Both the position numbers and the translations under genes were made by a program. The notes beneath the pieces were generated by a model. The model worked only from the letters and a program-made list of their open reading frames with translations. It was not told the DNA's origin and searched no databases. A stretch of 64,000 nt of DNA. It comes from Apiotrichum sp. Y4204. Taxonomy: Eukaryota; Basidiomycota; Tremellomycetes; Trichosporonales; Trichosporonaceae. Numbering within the stretch: the first letter of the stretch is position 1; every line of letters starts with the position of its first letter. The stretch spans positions 186,001-250,000 of the forward strand of contig JAMYHL010000070.1 in the NCBI GenBank assembly GCA_025531455.1, written 5' to 3'. Positions 37,526 through 48,494 of this stretch are shown here, one piece after another.

Positions 37526-39010
37526 TTAGGTGAACTTCTTCCACGCGTGCCTCTCGTACTCCTTGATCTTGATCGTGCGCTTCTTCGGCAGCTGCGGGAC
37601 GCGCGGCTCGATAAGCGCGCGACGCTGCAGGCTCAGGAAGTGGTTCTTGAACAAGTTGCCCTCGGGCTGCCGTCAGTATGGTTAAATAACTTCGCTGGCT
37701 CACCTTGACCTGCCGCAAGCTCTCTGCAAGGTCCTCGCCAAGCTGCACCTCGACAGCCTTCTTCCCGACACGGTGCTTGCCGATCTTCTCGCCACCGGAC
37801 AACGCCGCGCGCTCCCGCTCCTCGGCCGCGAGCCGGCGGAGACGCTTCGCCTCCTCCTGTGCGCGCTGGCGGGCTTCGACCGACTTGCCGAGCGCCTTCG
37901 CTCCGGGAATGGCCTTCTCGAGACGCCGGCGCTCCGCCTCCTGCTTGGCCGCGTGGGCGGCCTCGCGCGCGCGCAGCTTCTTGTTGCGCTGCGCCTGGGT
38001 CTTGCGCTTCGTCGCCTTGGGCTTGAATCCCTCCTCGCTGTCACTCTCGCTCTCCTCTTCAGACTCGACGCCGTCGCCACGCCCCACGGCCATGCCGCGT
38101 ACGAGACCGCGCGCCTCCTCGTCCAGAATGTCCAGCTCGCGGCGCGTCGCCACCACCTGGCCGAGGACCGCCGCGCGCTCCTCGTCACGCTTCTCGGCGG
38201 CCAGGCGCTCCACCTCCTCATCGACGGCCTCAGAGATGAGCGCAGCGTGTGCCTCCGCAGCGGGGTTGTACGAAACACCCGTAGTCGGGATCTCCTCGAG
38301 CTGGGCAGCTGCCGCGCGCTGCCGTGCGAGGTGCTTCGCAAGCGTCTTGGGCTTCTTCACCGGCGGCTGGTAGATGGCCTCGTTGCCAAAGTCGCCCTCC
38401 AGAGTCGGGATAAGTTCCGGGGCACCCCATGCGTCTGAAAGCTTGGACGTGTCGGTCGCGCGCACATCGGCCGAGGTGGACGTGTCGGCGGTCTTGCGAG
38501 CAATTCGCCGGATACGGTTCTTGTCCTTTGTGCTCACGCCCTTCTTCTTCACCACCGGCGCAGTGGTCGCGCGAGAGGTGAGAGACGGAACGGCCGAGCG
38601 CTCGTTGAGAATTGCCAACGAACGGAGAGGCTTCTTCTGGCGCACCTTGCGGGCCACTGGATGTTAGCTCAATGCAACAGACCCAGCTCACCCTCGGCGT
38701 CTCCCGTCGTGTCAATCGTGAACAGGTCGCTATTTCCCTTCTCGTGCACTTTGCCACCAGTCACACGCTCCTCCTCGCGCAGCGCCTCGAGAGCCGTCTC
38801 CTCCGCCGTCACATCCACATTCTTACGCCACGCCCGCTTGCCCTTGCGGCTCGTCTGCTTGGCGGTCGGCGCGCCAATGTTCACCGTCGCCTTGTCGCCC
38901 TTGCCACTCGCCGCGGCCTTGTCCTTGGACTTTCCAGAGCTCCCCGCCATGCTCTTCCCCGGACGGTCGTACGGCTTGGCTGTCGTTGTCATTGTGCGTG
39001 TCGCCGGCAT
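37526..39010 (-). CDS. NOP53: Ribosome biogenesis factor Nop53 (GLTSCR2/PICT1 family)
   Basis: Three exons (38692-39010, 37704-38656, 37526-37666) encode 470 residues. Nop53 brings the Mtr4-exosome to pre-60S particles for ITS2 trimming. Family features are KQTSRKGKRAWRKNVDV near the start, ARKVRQKKPLRSLAILN, then a long highly charged helical region (DEEVERLAAEKRDEERA, SEEESESDSEEGFKPK, KRKTQAQRNKKLRAREAAH) and EERERAALSGGEKIGKH. The C-terminus PEGNLFKNHFLSLQRRALIEP and KKRTIKIKEYERHAWKKF is the most conserved part of the family. The first ATG (39008-39010) gives MPATRTMTTTAKPYDRPG; the next in-frame ATG, six codons on, is an equally possible start. The gene is divergent from mS29 across 267 bases. 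Confidence 0.92.
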
Positions 39011-39277
39011 CGTGGTGGTGGATGTCAACAACGAAGGAAGTGACTATGGTGGAATGCACAGATTTTGTGACAGACCTCCACTGCCGCCAGGATTGAACTT
39101 TTTCAGTGGGAGCGAATATTTTGGCTGTAATTCTTTTGAAATTTATCCCAGAATGTCCATCTCACCCGATTACCTCCTTTGCTGTTCTCGTCTTTCGCTG
39201 CCGAGTTCATCAAAAAAGGTCTCGGCCGCAATCTGTTGATCTTATCGCGCTCACCACTCCTCACCGCACTCCTCCCG
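39011..39277. promoter_or_regulatory. Divergent promoter NOP53 / mS29
   Basis: 267 bases between two divergent ATGs. The core is A/T-rich: GAATATTTTGGC, TTCTTTTGAAATTTATCCCA, then CTTTCGCTG. It carries the reverse complement of the TGGGATAAAT motif of the RRS1/COX7A spacer, next to TGAAATTT, which resembles the RRPE-type A/T element of fungal ribosome-biogenesis promoters. The resemblance is suggestive only. Confidence 0.6.
39141..39150 (-). promoter_or_regulatory. TGGGATAAAT motif, copy 2
   Basis: The plus strand reads ATTTATCCCA, the reverse complement of copy 1. It is 131 bases upstream of the NOP53 ATG and 128 bases upstream of the mS29 ATG, so almost centred in the divergent promoter. 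Confidence 0.4.
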
Positions 39278-40752
39278 ATGTCGTTCCTCCTCCCCGCCCA
39301 GCGCGGCTCGACGTCGCGCGCGTTCTCGACGACCGCCGCGGTCGGCCGAGCGGTCGGTATGGCAAAGTCGAAAATGCGTGAGTAGTTCGACCGTCGCATC
39401 GCTGACAGGCAGCCAACGCCAGGGCTATCCAGAAGAAGCTCGGTCAGGCGTCGGCAAACAAGGCCCGTTACCAGGCGCCGTCTTCGCGTATCAGGGTGGG
39501 TTGAGGAGCGAGCGGCGAGCGAAGCGCGATTCTCAAGGCCTGGAGTGCCAAACCTCTGCTAACGATTAGGCCGGAGGTGTTACTCTCCGCACCAACCTCG
39601 CGCAGGAGCCGCCAGCGCTCAACGACCTCGTGCAGCTTTATCCCGAGAGCATGATCCCCGTCAACGTTGGCAAGGGCTCCGTCTTCCCCCGTAACACGTA
39701 CGACCAGCTCAAGGTCTTTGGTCTTCCCCGGAAACTTGGCGAGGAGCTGTCGTGGAGCGTACCGACGAGCGTGATCCGCCAGCAGACGGTTGACATGGTC
39801 AAGACGCTCGCGGGCGCCAAGAACAAGTCGTCCAAGGAGTCGCGGTACATGATCCAGGGCGTGAAGGGAAGCGGCAAGTCGATGCTCCTTGTCCAGGCCG
39901 TGGCGAACGCGATCGAGTCGGGTTGGATCGTGCTGTACGAGCCCGAGGCGCACAAGTGGATCGACTCGTCGTCGCAGTACGCCTACAACGCCGAGACCAA
40001 GACGTTCTCCCAGACCGAGCTCGCCTCGGCACTCCTCACCAAGCTCCACGCCGTGAACCGGGATCGCCTCCAGAGCATCACTCTGCCGGTAGATGTCGAG
40101 CTCAGCGAAAAGGCAAAGTTCCCGGCTGGGACCAAGCTGGATGAGATTGTCGCTCTCGGTGCCAAGGACGAGCGTGTTTCGGTCAAGGCGCTCGAGGCTA
40201 CGATGGACGCACTCTCCAAGCAGACCGAGTTCCCGGTGCTCGTCGCCATTGACGACGCCCAGTGCCTCTTCCGTCGCACAGCCTACCGCAACACGGATTA
40301 CACCCTCCTCGAGTCGTACCACCTCTCCACGCCGCGACTCTTCCTCGACTACCTGAACGGCAAGAAGGAGTTTGCCCGCGGTGCCGTCCTCGGCGCACTC
40401 TCGCTCACAAACAACCACTACATGCCGAACACGGAGCTCTACCTCGGCCTGGGGATGCAGACTACCAAGCCGGTCACGCCATACACCAAGCTCAACGAGG
40501 TGCACCTTGAGAATGCCAGCTCGGGTATCAAGCCCCTTGCTGTTCCGTTCGGCATGAGCTCGGACGAGGCCGCCGCCATGTTTGAGATCCTCGCCCGCAA
40601 GGGCTGGGCCACAAACGGTGAGTTTATCATCAGGAGCAGGTCTAACTGTAGGCACCGACGACGTCTTCCTCGGCGCATGGCAGGCGTCCCAGGGCAACCC
40701 GGGAGAGATGGGACGTGGTCTGCTGCAGGGCCACCAAGCGTACCTCGCCTAG
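39278..40752 (+). CDS. Mitochondrial ribosomal protein mS29 (DAP3/Rsm23), P-loop GTPase-like
   Basis: Four exons (39278-39377, 39413-39495, 39570-40617, 40652-40752) encode 443 residues. mS29 is the GTP-binding protein of the mitoribosome small subunit. The N-terminus MSFLLPAQRGSTSRAFSTTAAVGRAVGMAK is a classic arginine/serine presequence without acidic residues. The body has the P-loop GVKGSGKSMLLVQAVANAI, WIVLYEPEAHKWIDSSSQYAY (family-specific), a Walker B-like FPVLVAIDDAQCLF, and LSTPRLFLDYLNGKKEFARGAVLGALS. The C-terminus is GTDDVFLGAWQASQGNPGEM. All features agree with DAP3 orthologues. Confidence 0.94.
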
Positions 40753-43700
40753 GGGGATTGACGATCACGATGGGCGCGCGGGTGCGCGCCGGCTGCCAAC
40801 TTGGTGGCACGCATAGGCATAGACTACATGCATACTACTCGACACTGAAGGGTGAGGACGAGATTGCAGGTGCAAGGAACTGGCTATCACTGTGACCAGG
40901 TCAGGAACTGGGAGAGCTAATCGGCTTCAAGATTCACGTCTCCGACACCCACTGTTGACTTGGGGTGTGAGGCCCTGCACTGGGAACCCAGGCCAGAGAA
41001 TGATGTCCTGGCTATCTAGGGCCGGGTCGTTACCGCACAGCTTGGCAATCTGGAATTGCTCCTAACGAGCGCATTGCGCAAACTCATCCTCCATGCTAAG
41101 CTGACCTGTCGCGTCTCTTCTCACTGCCTAACGATGAGCTTCTTGAGCTTCTCGCTCAGAAGTCAGGCGTCGTACCCGGGCATCATACTCTCACCCCAGG
41201 ACGTTCTTCCACAGTCAATCATGCGGAGCCAGTGCACAAACTTGACCACATCGGGGTCAGCCGGGGACGACATGTCCTGTTGCAAGCAGTTCGAGATGAA
41301 GTTCTAGAGCTCATTAGCAAGGGAAATCCTTGTAACTCTGGCTTGAGGTTGGTGCATGTGGTAGGGTACACGCAGGGCGACGACCTGCTCCTCCTCTGAA
41401 CTCTTCACTGTACCTCCATCGCTTCATCTTCGGCCGAGACTGCTCTTGCGCGCTGCGTCCGACCTGGTTGGTGACACGGTCCTCCTGTGGTAGGTCATAC
41501 GCCGGGGCCTGATCAGTCTCTAGGACACGTACTATCAGAGAAGAGGAAAGGGCGCTTCTCCTGGATCTGCTCACGGTGTGTGGCGCACGGGCCAGCTGCC
41601 ACTGTCCACTTGTTCAGCGCGACAGATCAGGATACTAATGATGGCGAAATGAGCAAACGGTGGGACGGGAGGCTGAGCCGTGTGCTAACAAACGTTGCCA
41701 TGGACATCTATTACTCTGCCGGCGAGTTGCATCAAGACCATGGACCTCATCTGTTGCTTCGGGTATGGTAATCCCCCTGCAGTCAAATGAGAGACGACGA
41801 CAACTCCCCTCTTATATATTTCGAACAATCCCCGATCCGCCAACAAGGGCGCAGGGCAGGATCCCAATGGCGTGACAGGATCAGCGTCCCCCTCGTAACC
41901 ACCGCGGATCCCAGTAGCCCAACTTAAGCATAGACGACATGCATAGGTGCTGCAAGGAGAGACTCGGGCGATCTCGGGCTAGAGAAGGGCGCAACGACAT
42001 GTGTGAACTCCAGACGATCAGCGCGATCAGCGCAAACACAACTACCAGAATCCGCATCAGGCAATGTACCCCCCGAGACATTCCTGGCGCCACACAGATC
42101 ATCGTGATCAGCGCTAGCCCCTACAAGCGGAGTGTGGCGGCAGTTGCCGTGGTGGGCAATTAACAGGTGGAGGTCGCGCTGTTGATATGAGAATGGCAGG
42201 GAGAATGTTAATGCTCGGAGCGCCGCAGTGGAGCGCGACGCGGCAGACAGTGTGTGGCAAACACTGCCGAGTGGCAATGTGTTTCGTGGCAATGACTCTT
42301 GAAAAGGTACATAATGAGATGTCCGAAAATACTCCGGACGCGAGATTCCCACTCTTGCTGGATCACACCCAGGCCCACCACGATCACAGATGAGGTCTGG
42401 GCAACGGGCGCAAGGGCGCTGTGATTTCGGTCAGTCCCCGCCCTTCGCGCACCACTGCTCGACTGTCAGTGCGAGGCACGTCGCCTGGCGACGGATGACA
42501 TGCAGCTCATACGGTGCAGATACCTAACGGTACGACCCCTGTAACGGTACGAGCGTCGAGCGTCGAGCTTGGAGCTTCGAGCTTTGGACAGCTTCGAGCG
42601 TTGAGTGCAAGGTAGTTCAAGCAAGTTCTTGCGCACTCTCGCGTCTGTGTGGAATCTGAAGAGGCCGATGCCTGGTCCAGATCCAAAGCGCCACATGGAC
42701 GCCTCGGATAGCCGTTGGAGTCGTTATCCCGCCAGCCCACACGATTGAGAACATGAGTCGTATCTGCGTCGCCTCCATGCCCACAAGGACAGCTGCATGC
42801 GGGGTCGTGCGGAGCACCGAGATGTGCGGAATGCTCAATGTCTGGGAACGAGAATGTGGGCGGCGAATCTTATGCTGGCTTCTCTAGCTTCTCGGTCAAC
42901 TCCCACATACCACGCCAACGCCCACCGGTCAGGGGTCTCGGATCGGGGCACGGATTGAGGTTCGACAGACAAGTGATCATGCACACGGCATGCTCACTGG
43001 CTTCGCCCACCATGATCCGTCCGAGCTCGAGCGACCAGACGTCAGCTGCCACTGAACGTTCCAAGACGGGAGTCTTACGGAGACCACTACCGTCGGTACC
43101 TGTGCGGGGCGCCTCCCTCGGTATCCACGCATTCATCGTATATCCGCCCTCTGCACTATCATCTGCGAGTGCCGGGTTTAGGCGAGCCAAGAGATCGCGG
43201 CGCGGGGACAGGCTGGAATCCGGGAGGTGGGCGTCATGCCACCGAGACCTGCAGCCAATAGGAGCACGAGGCAAAGCCACCATCGGCGGGCTTCGTGGTC
43301 ACGACAATGTTGTTACCAGCACCTACCCGTCCGCCTGGATCTCGCCTGTAACCCTTTGCCGTGTTTTCCAACAATCATCATCTCCGCGCAATCTGTCACC
43401 GGTAAATTCCAACAATCGCGACGCACAATAGCATGTTCCTGCTCGGCATGCCCGCAGCCTCATCCATATCCGCATCCATGTCGGCCATTCTGCAACCACC
43501 CACATGACCACCACTCAGTTCCCACGCACCGTTCACCGGCTAGGGTGCCCGTACTCATCCCAGACACGAGACATGATGCGCCAGTGCTTCGATCCTCGAT
43601 CTGTTCAATGTATCCATGCTTCCACCTCCATGATCCACAGCGACGATGGCAATCCATTCCACTTCTGTAGTTGAGCGACCGGCCCGCAACCACGATCCGC

Positions 43701-44578
43701 CGCCAAGCAACGCATCCAGATTGCGAGACAACGCAGAGACCGCGATTTGCGCGGACTGGCACGGACGGGGTTCAGTTGCACCAGAGCGCAAGAGTTGTGA
43801 TTGAACGGAGCACCGGGGCGTGAAGTGGAGGTACTATGGCGATTGGCTGCGGGGCCGAAAGGGGAACAGTTTGGGCAGCTGGGCAGGGTCATGCGGGGCA
43901 CACATATCTGGCACACGAGACGGATTGGCAGGGGACCAGAGGCGGAGCGCGGGCCGGGGGCGCTATCACGGGGGCGTAGGGCGCAAGGGCACAGGGGAGG
44001 GGGGGCCGGTGACGGAAGCGGAGCCAGAACAAGGTGGAGGTGTGGTCAAGGGGAGGCATTGTTCCGAACTGGTCCTCACTCTTTGCCCAGCACCTCTTTC
44101 TGAGCTGTGGCGGAGTTTGGCCGCAGCGGGGCGGCGCAGGACAAACGGCACAAGAGCAGAGGGCAAATTGGAAACTGTGTTTGTACGTAGTGTTCGGCCA
44201 TTCGGCCGGATGTCGGCTTGGAACTGGCTTCTACAGACCTCCACTTTCTGCGTCCGGCGGCTAATCTCTAGCCGGCGTATAGGAACGAGGCGCGAGTGCC
44301 GGAAGAGGGAGACGGCGGAGAGAGAGCGGAGCACAGGAGGAAAAGACATTGGAAAGTGAGGCACAGTGTTCACCGATACGATCGCATGACGAAACCATGA
44401 TACAAGCGGCTGGGCAGCACCGGCCGGCAGGTGCTCGCAAGACGACTAGGTCCTGCTGATAGCTCCAGGAGACTCCACGATTCTCCACCAACCCTCACGG
44501 GGCCTCCACTCCGTCCGAGTGTGCGGCATGATATTCAATGATTAAAAGGACTACGCTTCCAGCCCCCTAATACCCACT
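40753..44578. other. 3.8 kb without a recognised gene
   Basis: The minus strand has scattered protein-like fragments: 41139-41330 (SNCLQQDMSSPADPDVVKF then VHWLRMIDCGRTSW), 41881-42102 (a hydrophobic MRILVVVFALIALIVW segment), 42617-42838 and 42870-43283. They are in different frames with stops between, and no family could be named. They may be exons of an unrecognised intron-rich gene, decayed coding DNA, or chance. A GAGCGTCGAGC-type short repeat lies at about 42548-42606. The right end contains the malate synthase promoter. Confidence 0.35.
44541..44549 (+). promoter_or_regulatory. Upstream TATA-like element of malate synthase
   Basis: ATTAAAAGG lies 38 bases before an in-frame upstream ATG (44579). 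It is nearly identical to a second element at 44635-44643. The pair could define two transcript starts. Confidence 0.3.
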
Positions 44579-44634
44579 ATGTCACGGTTACTCCTCCCAC
44601 TCCGGTCTTTATCCGCCCACCGACCGCCTTTGTC

Positions 44635-44643
44635 TTTAAAAGG
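44635..44643 (+). promoter_or_regulatory. Proximal TATA-like element of malate synthase
   Basis: TTTAAAAGG lies 76 bases before the main ATG (44711) and is followed by a C/T-rich leader, the arrangement of a strong inducible promoter. Confidence 0.35.
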
Positions 44644-44710
44644 CTCGTCTGTTCCCACCCTCCCCCCTTTCTTCATCTCTCGACTTCATCACACCGAGTT
44701 ATCAACCAAA

Positions 44711-46598
44711 ATGTCTCTCCCCGCCGGCGTCCAGATCACCCTTCCCGTCCCCCAGGAGGCCGAGAAGATCCTCACTCCCGAGGCCATCAAGTTCCTCACC
44801 GTCCTCCACCGCACTTTCGACAAGCGCCGCAAGGAGCTCCTTGAGGCCCGCGTCAAGGTTCAGGCCGAGCTCGACAAGGTGAGTGAAACGGTGGATGTGG
44901 ATGTGGATCGGCGCCGAAATCCGGTGATTCAATGGCTGGCGAATTCCCATAACGGGAGCTCCACTGCCACACTCGCCCACTTCGGCTCGCTCGCCCGATA
45001 GCCGAGCTCCGATCCCACCTCCGATACTCCTCCGACACCGAATCCACCGACATGCATACTGACATCTGCAGGGCAAGACTCTTGGTTTCCTTCCCGAGAC
45101 CGCCGCCATCCGCAATGCCCCTTCGTGGCAGTGCGCTCCCCCGGGCCCCGGCCTCGAGGACCGCCGGTGAGTAGATTCTCATTGTGGCAGTGTGGCACAT
45201 TCTGACGATCAGTGTCGAGATCACCGGTCCCACCGACCGCAAGATGGTCATCAACGCCCTGAACTCGGGCGCCAAGACCTTCATGGCCGACTTTGAGGAC
45301 TCGAGCTCGCCCACCTGGAACAACATGGTTCTCGGTCAGGCCAACCTCTACGACGCTATCCGCCGCCAGATCGACTTTGAGATCAACGGCAAGCCCTACA
45401 AGCTGAAGGAGAACCCCGCTGTCCTCCTCGTCCGCCCCCGTGGATGGCACCTTGAGGAGACCCGCTTCCTCGTCGACGGCCAGCCCATGTCCGGTGGTCT
45501 CTTCGACTTTGGTCTCTACTTCTTCCACAACGCCAAGGAGCTCATCGCCCGCGGCTTTGGCCCCTACTTCTACCTCCCCAAGATGGAGCACCACCTTGAG
45601 GCCCGTCTCTGGAACGACGCCTTCAACCTCGCCACCTCGTACATCCGCGCCCCTCAGCGCTGCATCCGTGCCACCGTCCTCATCGAGACCCTCCCCGCCG
45701 CTTACCAGATGGAGGAGATCCTCTACGAGCTCCGCGACCACTCTTCGGGTCTTAACTGCGGTCGCTGGGACTACATCTTCTCCTTCATCAAGCGCCAGCG
45801 TGCTTCGCGCAGCGCCGTCCTTCCCGACCGCGCTGACGTCACCATGACCTCCGCCTTCATGGACGCTTACGTTCGTCTCCTCATCCAGACCTGCCACAAG
45901 CGCGGCGTCGCTGCCATGGGCGGCATGTCGGCCCAGATCCCTATCAAGAACGACCCCGCTGCCAACGAGGCCGTCATGGACAAGGTCCGCGCCGACAAGC
46001 TCCGTGAGGTCACCGCCGGCCACGACGGCACCTGGGTCGCTCACCCCGCCCTCGTCCCCATCGCCATGGGCATCTTCGACCAGCACATGCGCGGCCCCAA
46101 CCAGTACTACGTCCGCCGCGAGGAGGTCACCGTCAACGCCAAGCAGCTCGTTGACCCCACCGTTCCCGGTGCCATCACCGAGAAGGGTGTTCGCGAGAAC
46201 GTCTCCGCCGCCCTCAACTACTGCGCCGCCTGGGTCTCCGGCAACGGCTGCGTCCCGATTAACAACCTCATGGAAGACGCGGCAACTGCGGAAATCAGCC
46301 GTAAGTTGAAGTGCAATGAACGCAACTGACATTCACAGGTCTGGCCCTTTGGCAGTGGGTTAAGCACGGCGCGAAGACGAAGAACGGCATCAAGATCGAC
46401 GCCAAGTACCTCAAGCCGATCTTCGACGAGGAGGCCAAGAAGGTCAAGATTGCGGGCGTGTCGCAGAAGCACATCGACATCGCTCGCAAGTACATGGAGA
46501 CGCAAGTTGCGGCTCAGTACCCCAGCGAGTTTTTAACCTCCGATTTGCAGCACTTCCTCGACGCCGACGCCGCGGTTCCCCCCAAGGCCCGCGTCTAA
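44711..46598 (+). CDS. MLS1: Malate synthase (glyoxylate cycle)
   Basis: Four exons (44711-44878, 45072-45166, 45213-46300, 46339-46598) encode 536 residues. The enzyme condenses acetyl-CoA with glyoxylate to malate. Family A motifs: [67 protein letters not shown] (catalytic/metal region), [73 protein letters not shown]. The C-terminus is AVPPKARV, not a standard SKL-type peroxisomal signal. The main ATG context (CCAAAATGTC) is good. An upstream ATG at 44579 is in frame with no stop and would add 44 residues with presequence character (see findings). Codon use is extremely C-biased, as expected of a highly expressed gene. Confidence 0.96.
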
Positions 46599-47370
46599 GT
46601 GCCAGTCTCACCCCATTTTCATTGAGTCGCGGTGTCGGGCTAGCAGTATGTACAGTATGTAAGGCTACGGTATGCATTATGAAGCATTAAGAAGCACAGT
46701 GTTGAGTGCAGAGCGGTGCTCGGAGACGGAGTCGGTGTCGGCGTTGGACATCGAAGACGAGGAATCATCGCTGGCAGGTTCCAGCGCCGAAGGTGCCACA
46801 GTGCCACACTTGCCGGAACCAAATTCGAAATGATGTCATGATCGCCCTGTACTGTTGCACACTGTTGACAGTGCGTGCAGTAGATCCTCGTTGATGGTCG
46901 ATCTCTCCAACGATACAAACAGCGGGCGACCGGCAAAGACATTACAAGTCCCATCCACTGAAGCGGACACAACTCCACACTTGACATTTCTGTCATGTCT
47001 GAATCCTTGGCATTCACTTTTTTTCATCCCAGGCGGTACATCAATTTTGTTCTCATTTACCACCGACCACCCTTATCTATTGGCCAAGCGGGATATGGTC
47101 CGGGGAAGGGGATGAGTGCTCGATGAACTTCCCAGATAATCATCTGAGTGAGGTGTACAAGAGTAGCTGTCGGCGTATGTGTCATAAGCATACTTTTCCG
47201 CCTCGCGAAGGAGCCTTCAGAACTGCGCGCCGTCTCGAGCGGCACGCCGAGTAAAGTTCAGAGAAGATCATCAGCACCACCACGCGCCTTGAGCGCAAAC
47301 GCCATGTCAAGAGGATTCTTGTCGATCGCATTGAGGAGCGGGATCCCGTTGCCGCCCGTGCCAACTAGTA
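46599..47370. other. Malate synthase 3' flank
   Basis: About 770 bases, lower in GC than the coding regions. No gene was seen on either strand. Confidence 0.45.
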
Positions 47371-47377
47371 GGCGGGA

Positions 47378-48175
47378 GAGGTCGCTTCCGAAAAGTCGCT
47401 TCTGAGAAGTCGCATTCAAGAGGTTGCGAAAGTCGCTTTGCGAAGGCTGCCTCGATCGAATTCTCGACTTTGCTCCCACCTTCTAGTCTTCGCCCGTACC
47501 GTTGACACATCGCCCAGGCCCTCGAGTCCGCCCTTATACCCCAATCATGTTCGTGAAGGCGCGTTCGAGAATCCGTCTTCGGCTTCGCCTTACCTCTCTG
47601 AAGTTGCCTTCGCAAGGTCGCCTCTGCTCTCGCCTTCCTGTCCGAGGTGGTCGCCCTGAAGTCTTCGCCTTCGAGACAGCACCTTTGAGGGGTCGCTTTC
47701 GCCTCAGCCGCTATGGTCTTCGCTTTAGAGAAGTTGCTTCTGAGAAGCTGGCTTCTCCTACGCCTTCAGGAAGTTGTCCTCTTCGCCGCCTTGTTGAAGC
47801 CGCTTTAAGAAGTCAACTCAACCAAGTCGTCTTCGCGTTCCTTTGCCTTCACCATTAGTTTCCGGACTGTATTGGCTGTCCCGCACGAGGTCGTTCGCAC
47901 CTTCGCCCTCGCCTTTGACGGGCGTGTTCCCTCGGCGTTTAATTTACTCGCCGTCATGTTGGCGGTATGGGGTCGTCTTCGGTTTCTTCTGCCTCTTCGG
48001 CTCCGCGACTCTGTTCTTGGCGCCGTCTCGTTGCGGACTTTTTCCTCTTCGTCTACGCGAAATCAGCTTCCGCAGTCCTGTTCGCGAAGTAGTCGTTACG
48101 AAATCGTCCTTGCGATGGTCGCGACTCCTTCTCGCATTTGCCCTAATCAAGTTGGGGCTTCATCTTAAAGACTTT
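47378..48175. repeat. Degenerate GTCGCTT/GAAG repeat tract
   Basis: At 47380-47420 three successive ~14-base units of the form GTCGCTTCTGAGAA occur. The following ~750 bases keep recurring to short words GTCGCTT, TTCGCCTT, GAAGTTG, CGAAGTCG and their complements, without a fixed period. The vocabulary is the same as that of the 53.1-54.4 kb array (CTTCGCC, GCGAAG), so this looks like an older, decayed relative. Apparent open frames across it (47502-47858, 47843-48367) follow from the repeat. Confidence 0.55.
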
Positions 48176-48494
48176 TGGTGGTCACTAAAGTTTTCCAGGG
48201 CTCTTTTGCGCCAAACTTGCTCTGACGATCTACGACTACTGCCTGACTACATATGCACTGTACAGCTAACAAATAATTTGTCTTGTCTGGAAGTGATCGA
48301 CTGGACTGACAGATTCTACCATGCCTTCACAACCCCCTACTCTTGCTCAACTCTGAATTGCGAATGATCAGGTGTCAGCCACAGCTGAGGCTTTGGCTGC
48401 GTCTTGGAACGTCAATACAAGTGAAACAACTAGGTGCTCACCGCTTCAGCTGCAGTGGCTTTGCGCTTACTTGTCATCGGCATCTTGACTGTAG

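Noticed and set aside
44929..46332. 467-codon minus open frame opposite malate synthase
   Set aside because: An antisense shadow produced by strong third-position C bias of malate synthase codons.
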